Positions 27,937 to 36,945 of a stretch of 64,000 bases of DNA are shown here, piece by piece. Source of the stretch: Bacteroides sp. Marseille-P3684 (GTDB lineage Bacteria > Bacteroidota > Bacteroidia > Bacteroidales > Bacteroidaceae); the NCBI RefSeq assembly GCF_900291465.1, contig NZ_LT985808.1, forward strand, positions 2,200,181-2,264,180, given 5' to 3'. Both the position numbers and the translations under genes were made by a program. The notes under the pieces are model-generated. The model was not told the origin of the DNA, ran no database searches, and saw only the letters and a program-made list of their open reading frames with translations. Numbering within the stretch: the first letter of the stretch is position 1; each line of letters opens with the position of its first letter.

Positions 27937-29493
27937 TTACAATTTATAGCGTGGACGAATCTTCTGTAGAATACAAGCATCACTCATATCCGTGTAGAAA
28001 CCAATCTGACGAAGTTTGTCTTTGAAAGCTTCTACATTCGTGCGAAATGCTTCATTCATTTCTACATCAGCGTTTGCAAAACGCTCTTCACTGACACCAT
28101 TGATAATTAATCCATAACGATTTCTTATTTCCTGGATCAATTCATCGATGGATAAGGAACGGGTCTCATAACTTCCATCAGACTTCTCTTTCAGTACCAA
28201 CAGCTGAACCAGTGTTTCCAATAGTTTGGAGCCAAGTGCACCCCGTCTGGGATGGCGACGAGAACGACTGTCTGCCAGCAGTTTGGATGGCGAATTTTTC
28301 ATCGTAACCGCATCCAGAAATTCATGTAAATAACGGTATTGATAATTACCCAGATTTGATTTTTCTAAGATATGGACCAACATGTCAAAGTAATCTTCTT
28401 CGGGGAAAAGTTCAAGCATTTCCCTGAAATCTTCTTTATCAAATTCCTTTTCATCTGAAGTAGGAAGATCCTTGCGTATTCCATTCAGAACCGACTCATA
28501 GAAACCGTCAGACTTATTATTTTCTTCTTTCAATATTCGCAAAGCTTCGTCTATTGAACAGGCTTTTCTATCTTGAATGATATCGACCATGTAAGTAGCC
28601 CGAATGTACTTGCCTATGCTGTTTTGAAGTATCTCAACATCCTTACAAGCATAGGTCGAAACAATGCTGTTCAAGTCATCTGTCACATCCAAAAGCAGCG
28701 ACCAATCATCGGTTACCTGTCGTGAACCGGCATCTACCATTTTGGGCAACAAATAAATCACTTTCATGGCATACAACGCCAAATGAAAACCACATAAAAT
28801 TCTCAGGTAATCAATGAATACTGCTCTGGGCAGTTTATCTTTATAAAGTAAGAGTCTGCAAATATCATCATTGAACAACGCTGCCTGTTTACGAAGGAAG
28901 GGCTGTGGTATGGATCCAGCAACTTTATTCAAGGTCTTACGTTCCTTCAGAGGTTTAGTAATATACAGAATACCTGTAGTGTCCACATCCAAATCCTCAC
29001 TCTTGACGAGTTCACCTGTTTGCTTGTCCCAGCCTTTACTGAGGTATTTAACCAATCCGCGCATGACTTCCGGATTACTGCGCAGCATAAGATAAAGCTG
29101 GTCAGAAGCGCGGTAATCACGGCAGTACTTACTGTTTTGTACACGGAAGCTCAATAGATGCAATGGCTTGAGTGTAGAAACATGCTCCTTTACCACATTT
29201 CCACGGTTGACCAATTCAAGCAGTGAACTGCGAAGCCAGTCCTCTATGCCATCCGGATTATCTGTTACACCACGGATGTCACCTTGGTCTTCTAAGATAG
29301 CCAGATGCTCTTTCAGGATGTCGATGGTATATTCTTTACGGAAAGACATAGAAACAGGAGCGCCATCAGCATACATCTTGATAAACAAATTGGTCAATAC
29401 ACGATCTAGTTTTACCGACTTAACATCGACATAGAATATATCTTTATTAAGAAATGCCTGCACCCCTGTTCCTTTCTTTAGCTTTAATATCAT
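27937..29493 (-). CDS. Unknown protein of the MADS-like operon
   Basis: 518 residues from MILKLKKGTGVQAFL, 4 bases beyond the kinase stop. An in-frame ATG at 29517 would overlap the kinase gene by 20 bases and add eight residues. No recognised domain, signal peptide or membrane span. The sequence is mixed alpha/beta with a long helical middle and charged C-terminus (RSRRHPRRGALGSKLLETLVQLL). It sits 3 bases before the HerA gene. A partner subunit linking kinase and HerA ATPase is a reasonable guess from position only. Confidence 0.75.
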   Translation of the reverse strand: MILKLKKGTGVQAFLNKDIFYVDVKSVKLDRVLTNLFIKMYADGAPVSMSFRKEYTIDILKEHLAILEDQGDIRGVTDNPDGIEDWLRSSLLELVNRGNVVKEHVSTLKPLHLLSFRVQNSKYCRDYRASDQLYLMLRSNPEVMRGLVKYLSKGWDKQTGELVKSEDLDVDTTGILYITKPLKERKTLNKVAGSIPQPFLRKQAALFNDDICRLLLYKDKLPRAVFIDYLRILCGFHLALYAMKVIYLLPKMVDAGSRQVTDDWSLLLDVTDDLNSIVSTYACKDVEILQNSIGKYIRATYMVDIIQDRKACSIDEALRILKEENNKSDGFYESVLNGIRKDLPTSDEKEFDKEDFREMLELFPEEDYFDMLVHILEKSNLGNYQYRYLHEFLDAVTMKNSPSKLLADSRSRRHPRRGALGSKLLETLVQLLVLKEKSDGSYETRSLSIDELIQEIRNRYGLIINGVSEERFANADVEMNEAFRTNVEAFKDKLRQIGFYTDMSDACILQKIRPRYKL

Positions 29494-29497
29494 ATCA

Positions 29498-32400
29498 TTA
29501 CACGTTAAGAGGTTCAATGATTATATGCTTTTGGCTGTCTAAACGTATTGCAGTAAACTTGCGATTGTTTTTTGTCACAAGTATTTCTGAATAGGTTTTT
29601 GCCTCCAGCAAATTCTTAAATATCTGCAACTCAATAAAACGTCCACGCAAATCGTTTACAGAAGGACTGAATCCGGCATGAATGTATTTGAGCATTTCAT
29701 ACAGGTCAAGACTTACCGTCAGTTGGATAAATTTATCCTCCTTATGACGGAAAATCAAGCTGTCGCTTTCATATTCAATGTACTTCGTCAAGTGTTCGGT
29801 CTTATTCACATAGAACTCGAATTCATCCAAAGAGAAGCGACGGTAACTCTTTGAAATAGGATCTGCCACGTTTGAACTGGCCAATAAAAGATATCCCTTA
29901 GTCAGCAACTCGTTTGAACATCCTTCACTTGCAGAAATCGCACTTGCAAGATCTTGCATGGTTTGGGCCAATTCCTTAGGGTCTTCCTGGCGCAATTGCT
30001 TTTCAAAAGCATTGGCATACCGATAAGGAAGTCTTCTTTTGAAATCAATGGCACCTTCGAAATACTGATGACGGACAAATGATTTGTGACGGCTTGTAAC
30101 AGCCATACGCACTTCATCCGACCTTACCTCATAAGAAGGGATAATCTGATTACAGTCATTGAAGTCTTTTAATAATGAACGCTTGCGGTCACTAAATATG
30201 ATGTAGTCATTGGGGTGTTTGATACGGTAGTACAGATCACGGTCAAAGGCAGGAAGTGCAACACCAGCTACGTCTGTCTCACGAAGCAACTTGACCAGTC
30301 GGTCATTGGAATCCAATGTTGGCAAATTGAAATATTCCACCTTGCTGGCGTCAGGATAGACAACCGGAGCTGTGAGATTGAAGTAATAATATTGCCAGTA
30401 ATATTCCGGAATGTTATTGGCATTCACCAGTTCTATCAGTGCCTTGACTTCATCACAAGAATAATCACGAGTCAGCATCCAGGCTATTATAGAACGCAAA
30501 TCGCGCATTGTGATATGCAGTTCCCGCTTATATACAATCGTACGAACCAGCCATTCCAGACGATTGATGACTTCATCGCCTGCACTGGTGTCCTGGAATG
30601 TATCTACATTATACTTGATAAAACAGCGGTCGGCAACTGGACAATTTTGGCATTTACTCCATAACTCAGGACGGGTCAGCTTTTTCATTTGCTGAGCCAA
30701 CAAACTTGGAGTTTTCGATTCTACATCTCGTGCTGTGACAGACCGAAGATTCAAGTTGATGACCATCAGACCCGGGAGCAATTCTGTATGTCCTTCTTTG
30801 TAGAAATACTCCTCAATATTATCTTGTAATATCCGCAGTTCAGGATGCATGGATAAAAAATCCACCAGACGCCCTTCATTGATCGCAATCACACGGCCTT
30901 CCGTAGCTTGCGTATAATCATTCAATCCATAGAAGGGTGAAAGAAATTCAGTCAGCACTTCATCGTTCGCCTTATTGCTTTCATCCTGCGAGCCATCATA
31001 ATTCGATTCAAACCGAATGCCCGAGAGGTAGAATTGCGAACCGTTATTGGTGTCAAACTGCTGTTTGTCCTGTCCCTTATCTTCAATTCGGTGAATAAAT
31101 GCTGTTTTACCATCTCCTGCATTACCGGTGATGATAATAAGCTTGTATTTCAGAGCTTCGATATCTGCTATCAATTCTCTGTCTAATCGTGTCTCAGAAT
31201 AGGTAAGTTCATCAAATGCATGTTGAGCGACACCAGCTCTTGTTCCCCCATTTCCATGGTGGCTTTGGCTATACAGTGAGTTGATGTAATCCACTGAATT
31301 ACCCATTTCTTGGCCTTGATGAATAATAGTAACCATAGTTGAATCCTTCTGCATACCATCCAGACCGATAGCATTCAGGGCATCCAGCATTTCTTTTGCT
31401 GTTTTAAACCGCTTATTCTTGTCTGTACGGATAGACTTCATAATGAAGTCTGCCATCGAATCAGACAACTTATCATTATAGTTACGGATATCCGTAGGTT
31501 GTTTATGGATATTAGGGCGCAAGTTACCTCCAGGCCACGGATACGCATGCGCCAGTAATTCATACAGTGTGATACCCAATGCAAACGTATCAGCGGAACA
31601 ATCCCAATCAATCTTGTTCCCAGAGAGGATTAAGTCTGGAGCCATGTAGGGGAAGGTGCCTCCAAATGATTTATCCTCAGTAGTAGCCGAGATATTAAAG
31701 TCTATCAGCTTATACTGCTGACGCTTGTGCCACATGATATTGCTAGGTTTAATATCACGGTGATACACAGGTGGAACTTTGCTCTGCATGTAGGTTAGTG
31801 CATTCAGGATTTGTGAAGCCATTTTGAATATTTCATCTGCAGGAAGTCGCAAATCGCCCTTGGTGTACTCTTGTAGATTTTCGCCCTCAAGCAATTCCAT
31901 CAGTGTAAAGAACAAGCCTCCGGGAACAGTCCTGTCGTTATACTTGAATTCTACGATGTTTGGATGATGTAACTCTTTAAGCGCATTGAACTCATTAATG
32001 GCATTATCTATAGAAGCATCCTTCTCAAAAATCTTGATGGCCAAGTATTGTTTCTGCATGTCGTGCCACACCTTGAAAACTCTTCCAAAACCACCTTTCC
32101 CAAGGGTTTCATGAAGCGTCATACTGGGAGAAACCTTCATACCGGGTTTCATATCCTTGAGGTATAAAGTCTTCTCCTTCTTCGTAGTTACAACTGTAAG
32201 GGGTGTGGCTATCGTTTTATGTACTTCTTCATCAACAACCCGGTTAAGGAAGTTAAGCACTTCGTCGGCTGTTTGCCAACGTTTATTGACATCAGCAACA
32301 ATCGTCTTCTGCACAAACTCATCCATCCATGCAGGTAGTTCCTTCAACACATGACTGGGCAGATGGTCTGCCGGAAGTTCACCGCCTAAGGCAGCCATAA

Positions 32401-33637
32401 AAGTAACCACACTGTCAAAAGGCAATTTGCCAACCATGAGTTGATAAAAAATTACCCCCAAAGAATAGATATCGCTGGTAGAAGAAACATCACCGTCCAA
32501 CAGTTCAGGTGCTGTGTAGGGTGAAGACTGATTGCCCGTGGCATTAACAGAGAAGCTCAGATCGATGTGCTCCACAAACCACGACATTCTAAAGTTTGCT
32601 AGTGCAGCTCTACCCCCTTCATAAACATAGATGTTCTCAGGGCATACATCGCGGTGATATACCTGCACCTTATGTGCCACTTTCAGTGCATTAGCTACAT
32701 CCATGATGATGCTCAGCTTATCCGTCTGTTTGAATGTCTTCTGATTGAGCTTGGCCCGCAGTGAACTTTCGTCCTGGTAACGACTGATTTCATAGTAGTA
32801 GGTCTGCTCTTCATTCATCTGGCACTTCGTGTTGACAATGTAGGGGGAATCTCCAATCTTCTCTTGTGCCATGTAAGCGTTTTGCACCGAATAAGCCAAC
32901 TGCTGCAGTTCCTTCGGACTTTTATCTGCCACATCCAACGGATATTCACGCACCCGGTAACGGGCTGTGGCAATAAACTGGGGAATACAAAGGTATTCGG
33001 TAAATTCTTCCGTTTCCTGAAGCTTTTCCTCTATGCGATAATTGAATATCGTGGTACGTTCAGCGCGTTTCCGCTCTACAGATTCCCCGGTAAGGAAATC
33101 TGTCAGCTTATTCATTAAAGACTGAATACTATTTACAGAACGAGACACCAATTCATGATTGGTGATAAATTCAATCAAATCATCCCCTAATGTAAAGGTC
33201 TGCTTATAGGTATCACAGGTAGGATCCAAGCCGAACTTTGATTGCTGAGGATGGCTAAGTGTTACCAGCGTAATGATTTGGCCGAAATTCCAATCCGGAT
33301 GTTGGTTCTTGATTTTGGATGCAAGAATACGACTCTTTAATCCTGCAGTCTTATGCGGATTAGCTACTTCCTGACCATTGCGGAACCAGGCATAGTCGTC
33401 TCCTTCCAGATTACCTGCCCAATCCTTATTCTCGATATGATAAAGGGCATGAGGAGTCATCACGATACAATCATATTCCCAATACTTCACAATGCGGTTC
33501 AGTCCCGTAATCGCAATATTACAATTGGGGATAATGTAAAAATTGTCAGGCAACTTCACCGACAGAAAATCCAGCAAGCGCTGTTCTCCGGCATTTACCG
33601 GTCCATCGTCATGAGGAGGTCTTTTTATGATTGCCAT
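29498..33637 (-). CDS. NERD - pseudokinase - Ser/Thr kinase - P-loop fusion protein
   Basis: 1379 residues. A NERD nuclease-related domain occupies ~15-150 (YDCIVMTPHALYHIENKDW, with E-x-K near 69). The first kinase-like domain (~205-480) has YHRDVCPENI near 327 and an APE motif, but its DFG is replaced by NFR, so it looks like a pseudokinase. The second kinase (~505-775) has LGKGGFGRVFKV near 512, AIKIF, YHRDIKPSNI near 626 and DFN, and looks catalytic. A P-loop ATPase begins at GNAGDGKT near 841, and CQNCPVADRC near 1000 may bind zinc. NERD-kinase fusions occur in PglW-type and other phage-defence systems. The gene follows a 245-base gap with a repeat cluster. Function as a phage-sensing kinase is inference. 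Confidence 0.87.
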   Translation of the reverse strand: MAIIKRPPHDDGPVNAGEQRLLDFLSVKLPDNFYIIPNCNIAITGLNRIVKYWEYDCIVMTPHALYHIENKDWAGNLEGDDYAWFRNGQEVANPHKTAGLKSRILASKIKNQHPDWNFGQIITLVTLSHPQQSKFGLDPTCDTYKQTFTLGDDLIEFITNHELVSRSVNSIQSLMNKLTDFLTGESVERKRAERTTIFNYRIEEKLQETEEFTEYLCIPQFIATARYRVREYPLDVADKSPKELQQLAYSVQNAYMAQEKIGDSPYIVNTKCQMNEEQTYYYEISRYQDESSLRAKLNQKTFKQTDKLSIIMDVANALKVAHKVQVYHRDVCPENIYVYEGGRAALANFRMSWFVEHIDLSFSVNATGNQSSPYTAPELLDGDVSSTSDIYSLGVIFYQLMVGKLPFDSVVTFMAALGGELPADHLPSHVLKELPAWMDEFVQKTIVADVNKRWQTADEVLNFLNRVVDEEVHKTIATPLTVVTTKKEKTLYLKDMKPGMKVSPSMTLHETLGKGGFGRVFKVWHDMQKQYLAIKIFEKDASIDNAINEFNALKELHHPNIVEFKYNDRTVPGGLFFTLMELLEGENLQEYTKGDLRLPADEIFKMASQILNALTYMQSKVPPVYHRDIKPSNIMWHKRQQYKLIDFNISATTEDKSFGGTFPYMAPDLILSGNKIDWDCSADTFALGITLYELLAHAYPWPGGNLRPNIHKQPTDIRNYNDKLSDSMADFIMKSIRTDKNKRFKTAKEMLDALNAIGLDGMQKDSTMVTIIHQGQEMGNSVDYINSLYSQSHHGNGGTRAGVAQHAFDELTYSETRLDRELIADIEALKYKLIIITGNAGDGKTAFIHRIEDKGQDKQQFDTNNGSQFYLSGIRFESNYDGSQDESNKANDEVLTEFLSPFYGLNDYTQATEGRVIAINEGRLVDFLSMHPELRILQDNIEEYFYKEGHTELLPGLMVINLNLRSVTARDVESKTPSLLAQQMKKLTRPELWSKCQNCPVADRCFIKYNVDTFQDTSAGDEVINRLEWLVRTIVYKRELHITMRDLRSIIAWMLTRDYSCDEVKALIELVNANNIPEYYWQYYYFNLTAPVVYPDASKVEYFNLPTLDSNDRLVKLLRETDVAGVALPAFDRDLYYRIKHPNDYIIFSDRKRSLLKDFNDCNQIIPSYEVRSDEVRMAVTSRHKSFVRHQYFEGAIDFKRRLPYRYANAFEKQLRQEDPKELAQTMQDLASAISASEGCSNELLTKGYLLLASSNVADPISKSYRRFSLDEFEFYVNKTEHLTKYIEYESDSLIFRHKEDKFIQLTVSLDLYEMLKYIHAGFSPSVNDLRGRFIELQIFKNLLEAKTYSEILVTKNNRKFTAIRLDSQKHIIIEPLNV

Positions 33638-33787
33638 AATATTTCGTTTTTAATTGTTGTCAACTATATGTATCACCGGAATCCAGAATCAAGATTTACG
33701 TTTACCGACTCCCGATGGTCAAACTATCTTTTATTATTAAATTTGAATGTAGCTGAAAAACGACCATGCTAGCTTAATGCTTCTTGA

Positions 33788-33892
33788 TTATAACCGAAAT
33801 ATAACCGAATTATAGCCGAAATGGCCTTGTATTTGCCTGTATTCATGAATTTTATAAAAATACTTGAATGTTATAGCCGAATTTATAACCGC
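33788..33892 (-). repeat. Five-copy TTATARCCGAA repeat cluster upstream of the kinase gene
   Basis: Three perfect-phase 11-bp tandem units at 33788-33798, 33799-33809 and 33810-33820, plus two more at 33871-33881 and 33883-33892. The last overlaps the stop codon of the AlbA_2 gene. They fill much of the 245-base gap 33638-33882, the only sizeable gap in the operon. Possible protein-binding sites. Confidence 0.85.
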
Positions 33893-35565
33893 AGCTTCGA
33901 TAATCCGATTTCTGTTATATTCCAGGTTCTACCATCAACTTGAAGCAGAAGTGAGGCACTCATCTTTCCAAGCAATCTTCCCAAGTATCTTTTCTTTGAT
34001 GTCATACTCATGGAAGCAGGTAAATTTTTATACAGAGCCTCATAAACATCGCTTAATTTAAAACCTTCCTTTCCTGCATCTTTAGCCAATTGAAGTATGG
34101 TTTGTTCGAGCAATTTCTCTTCCAAGCCTTTTTCTTTAGTATAATGTCCAATTTGATGCGTCAACTTGGCTACTGTAAGTGAGATGATGTAATTGGGCCA
34201 ACGTCCTTCTATCAGTCCTTTTTCCTTCAGATGCTTGATGGCATCCTTCGTTACAGGTCGATGTTTCTGAATTGCATCCAACCAAAAACATTCCTTCAAT
34301 GTCAAATCCGTATTCGATTTCAGCAGCGAGCTATACTTTTCGTCAATCATCTTTCCATAGATAGTGACACCAACCGTACGGTTCTCATTGTCTATGTCAT
34401 AATCAGGCATGGGGAAAAAGCGATTGCGTTGCTCAGCAAATATCTTCTTGATGCCTCGTCCTACAGTATCAATCATATTGAAATTCACCATCCCTGAGCA
34501 AAGACACTCGTTCCGATAATGGCGTTGTGGTCCTTTGTGCTCCAGGGCTTTCTCTATAGTGCCGGGGATGAAACTGCCTCCATTGCCATAATACAACTTG
34601 TCTTCACCTTCTACAAACGAGATGCGTTCTTGAAGTGTATAGTCCTGATGGGCTATGCAATTGTGCAGAGCTTCGCGTATGGTATAATCGTCGTATTGCT
34701 TCATGGTATCGGGAAAAAGGGTTCCACCCGGCAACTCACGCATGGTTTTGTTACGAATCTTAGCAAGCACCTTATCTACCGTGAGGATAAAAGGAATAGT
34801 GAAATGCTCATAATCAATTACCGTAGCGTCCTTGTCTTCCCATGTCCAGGTAATCTGTGCTACTGCCGGATGAATCTTTTGCAGCGATAGCGGTTTGCCA
34901 AGTAGCAAGATGGCGGCTCGGGTAAGCTGTCCCTCACGCATCACTCCGCTATGCGAAAGAAACTCTTCTACCGTCCATCCATCAACTTCTTCTGCAGCAA
35001 TCTTCGACTTATGCACCTTCTTAAACATGATGCGAGCTGTAGCGATAGCCAACTCGTCAAGGTCATCAATGGTAGCATTCGGAACCAGTTGGGCAGTCCA
35101 ATCAGGTATCGGAGGCTGCTGACGTATTTCATCCTGCTTGGCTTGATTTAGCGGTTTCAAGCTTTCACCATCGCGCCCATAAGCAATCCCTTTCCACTTC
35201 ATCACGATATTTCGAGGAGTGGCAGGCACTTTAAATAGCAGCACGCGCTTATCCTCTACCGTTACCGGAATGATTTCACGAAAAATCACCCCGTCGGTTG
35301 TATGCTGCGACATATCTTGTTTCAGTCTATTGAGTGCCATCTCTCCATCTTTGAAGGATGTCCCAATAACCTGATGTTTCTTATCCCATACACCAAACAC
35401 AATCCAACCAAATTCACGTTCTCGTAAGTTGGCTTCGTTGCTGAGCGCAGAGAAGTATTTTCCCAACTCATCTATATCAAAGTTGGTTTCTGCCTTTTTG
35501 AATTCCACCACTTCATTTTCAGCGTGTTCCCAAAGGCGGTAAAAAATTTCTATATTCTCGTCCAT
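33883..35565 (-). CDS. AlbA_2/Schlafen-type ATP-binding putative regulator
   Basis: 560 residues. The N-terminal AlbA_2 domain (EHAENEVVEFKKAETNFDIDELGKYFSALSNEAN, FGVWDKKHQVIGT) spans ~1-150. A HATPase-like middle follows (YTIREALHNCIAHQDYT, DKLYYGNGGSFIPG near 300-340, NFNMIDTVGRGIKKIF), and the C-terminus looks winged-helix-like. Proteins of this architecture are often annotated as transcriptional regulators or helicase-related and are frequent next to type I restriction genes and in defence islands. It starts 3 bases after hsdS ends, so it is in the operon. Confidence 0.82.
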   Translation of the reverse strand: MDENIEIFYRLWEHAENEVVEFKKAETNFDIDELGKYFSALSNEANLREREFGWIVFGVWDKKHQVIGTSFKDGEMALNRLKQDMSQHTTDGVIFREIIPVTVEDKRVLLFKVPATPRNIVMKWKGIAYGRDGESLKPLNQAKQDEIRQQPPIPDWTAQLVPNATIDDLDELAIATARIMFKKVHKSKIAAEEVDGWTVEEFLSHSGVMREGQLTRAAILLLGKPLSLQKIHPAVAQITWTWEDKDATVIDYEHFTIPFILTVDKVLAKIRNKTMRELPGGTLFPDTMKQYDDYTIREALHNCIAHQDYTLQERISFVEGEDKLYYGNGGSFIPGTIEKALEHKGPQRHYRNECLCSGMVNFNMIDTVGRGIKKIFAEQRNRFFPMPDYDIDNENRTVGVTIYGKMIDEKYSSLLKSNTDLTLKECFWLDAIQKHRPVTKDAIKHLKEKGLIEGRWPNYIISLTVAKLTHQIGHYTKEKGLEEKLLEQTILQLAKDAGKEGFKLSDVYEALYKNLPASMSMTSKKRYLGRLLGKMSASLLLQVDGRTWNITEIGLSKLRL

Positions 35566-35568
35566 AAA

Positions 35569-36945
35569 CTAATTCTCCTTTCTTGCACTCCAAGAGTCTA
35601 TTTCTTGCTCAACCATAGAGATAGCTTTTTTTTCTTTTTCAATAGCCATTCCTACTTTTTTGCTGTATTCTATCACCCAATTATGTATATCATCTATGAT
35701 AGAATCTTCGATGATTGGAATTGGAATTAATTTTAAATGAGGGGGTTCTATATGTTGTATTACAGATCCAAATATATGCTTTTGAATAAGAGCTTTACCA
35801 ATAGAGGACGAAAGGAATGCATAGATATACCCACCTTTGAGCATGTCATTCGGCTGTAGCCGAATGACATGCTCAGAAGCAAGCTTCTGAGCATGTCCGG
35901 CATGCGCCCAAGCCACATTTCCTATTGTGCCAGATCTTGGTATCAAAATAGTATTTTCTTTTATCGTTAGACTATTAATGTTTGCTGTTTTAGATTTTGA
36001 TAATTGCTTTTTACTATCTGGATTAGATAAAAATATGTCAGCTCCTCCTAAAAAAACAATACCGTTTTGAACATAATATCTTTTGAATATATCAGGTCTT
36101 GAAATGTCTTCACACACTTCACCCAAGGGTTTCCAAGTAAAATGTTTATAGATATATTCTTCAATGTCGTGACCTTCTGATATATAATAATTTGCTTCAA
36201 ACCTTTTATTATGAGAGGATAGAATTGTGCGTGAAGAAACACACTTAACATTTTTCTTTGCAGGATATGGGATGATTTTTTCAATTTGTTGTATTGCTTG
36301 TTGTAGCACATCAGCTGCCTCCTCACGCAATCTTGCTGATTCCTGTATCAGATCGTCTACTTCCTGCTGGAAGGATTCAGGGAAGACTGGGACTAATATC
36401 GATTTAGTCTGTACATCATTAATATGCTTAACTACACCTCCAAACTGAGACTGAGTAATTTGGTTGTAGCCATATTTTCCTGAAAGAAATGCATATAAAG
36501 TACCCTTATTAACCTTGTTATCATTAGGGATTACACGAATTAAATCATGAGTAGCTATATGATTTTCAAATGTCTTGTTTGTGTATATTACATTACCAAG
36601 AGTCCCCGAACAAGTAATTAGAATCCAATCGCTTTTAAGAATTAAATATTTTAATTTTTTTACTTGCTTGTGAGATAAGTATCTACCAGTTTCTATATTT
36701 GCAAGAACTGTGTCAGATGCTGCCAAATAAGGCATCCCATGTTTAATATCCTTAACAAAAACCCGTGAGAATATATTACCCAAGAAAACCTTACTTGCAT
36801 TCTCTCCTACAGTCGAAAGATCATAAGGCGAAAGTGTAAGTTGCTCACGAGCTTGTACACCATCGCTTAAATGAACATCAGGATCGATTCTATATCCCAA
36901 ATTGGAACGAAGCAATGTTTTAGAATTTATAATACCCGTTTTCAT
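35569..36945 (-). CDS. hsdS: Type I DNA methylase specificity subunit
   Basis: 458 residues with two target-recognition halves, each with its conserved end region (SQFGGVVKHINDVQTKSILVPV near 180 and FGSVIQHIEPPHLKLIPIPI near 400), separated by a helical spacer (EEVDDLIQESARLREEAADV type). It directs the HsdM methylase to a bipartite DNA target. Its ATG overlaps the hsdM stop by 4 bases. A perfect 38-bp palindrome lies inside the second half (35838-35875). No HsdR gene accompanies it. Confidence 0.87.
   Translation of the reverse strand: MKTGIINSKTLLRSNLGYRIDPDVHLSDGVQAREQLTLSPYDLSTVGENASKVFLGNIFSRVFVKDIKHGMPYLAASDTVLANIETGRYLSHKQVKKLKYLILKSDWILITCSGTLGNVIYTNKTFENHIATHDLIRVIPNDNKVNKGTLYAFLSGKYGYNQITQSQFGGVVKHINDVQTKSILVPVFPESFQQEVDDLIQESARLREEAADVLQQAIQQIEKIIPYPAKKNVKCVSSRTILSSHNKRFEANYYISEGHDIEEYIYKHFTWKPLGEVCEDISRPDIFKRYYVQNGIVFLGGADIFLSNPDSKKQLSKSKTANINSLTIKENTILIPRSGTIGNVAWAHAGHAQKLASEHVIRLQPNDMLKGGYIYAFLSSSIGKALIQKHIFGSVIQHIEPPHLKLIPIPIIEDSIIDDIHNWVIEYSKKVGMAIEKEKKAISMVEQEIDSWSARKEN
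35838..35875. repeat. Perfect 38-bp palindrome inside hsdS
   Basis: 18-base arms with a 2-base centre, in the second half of hsdS. A 16-bp palindrome (35874-35889) follows directly, and GAGCATGTC recurs at 35889-35897. Unusual inside coding DNA; it encodes a continuous frame. Confidence 0.9.

Noticed and set aside
33788-33820. CRISPR-like array
   Set aside because: Units are 11 bp and contiguous with no spacers; no cas genes in the window.
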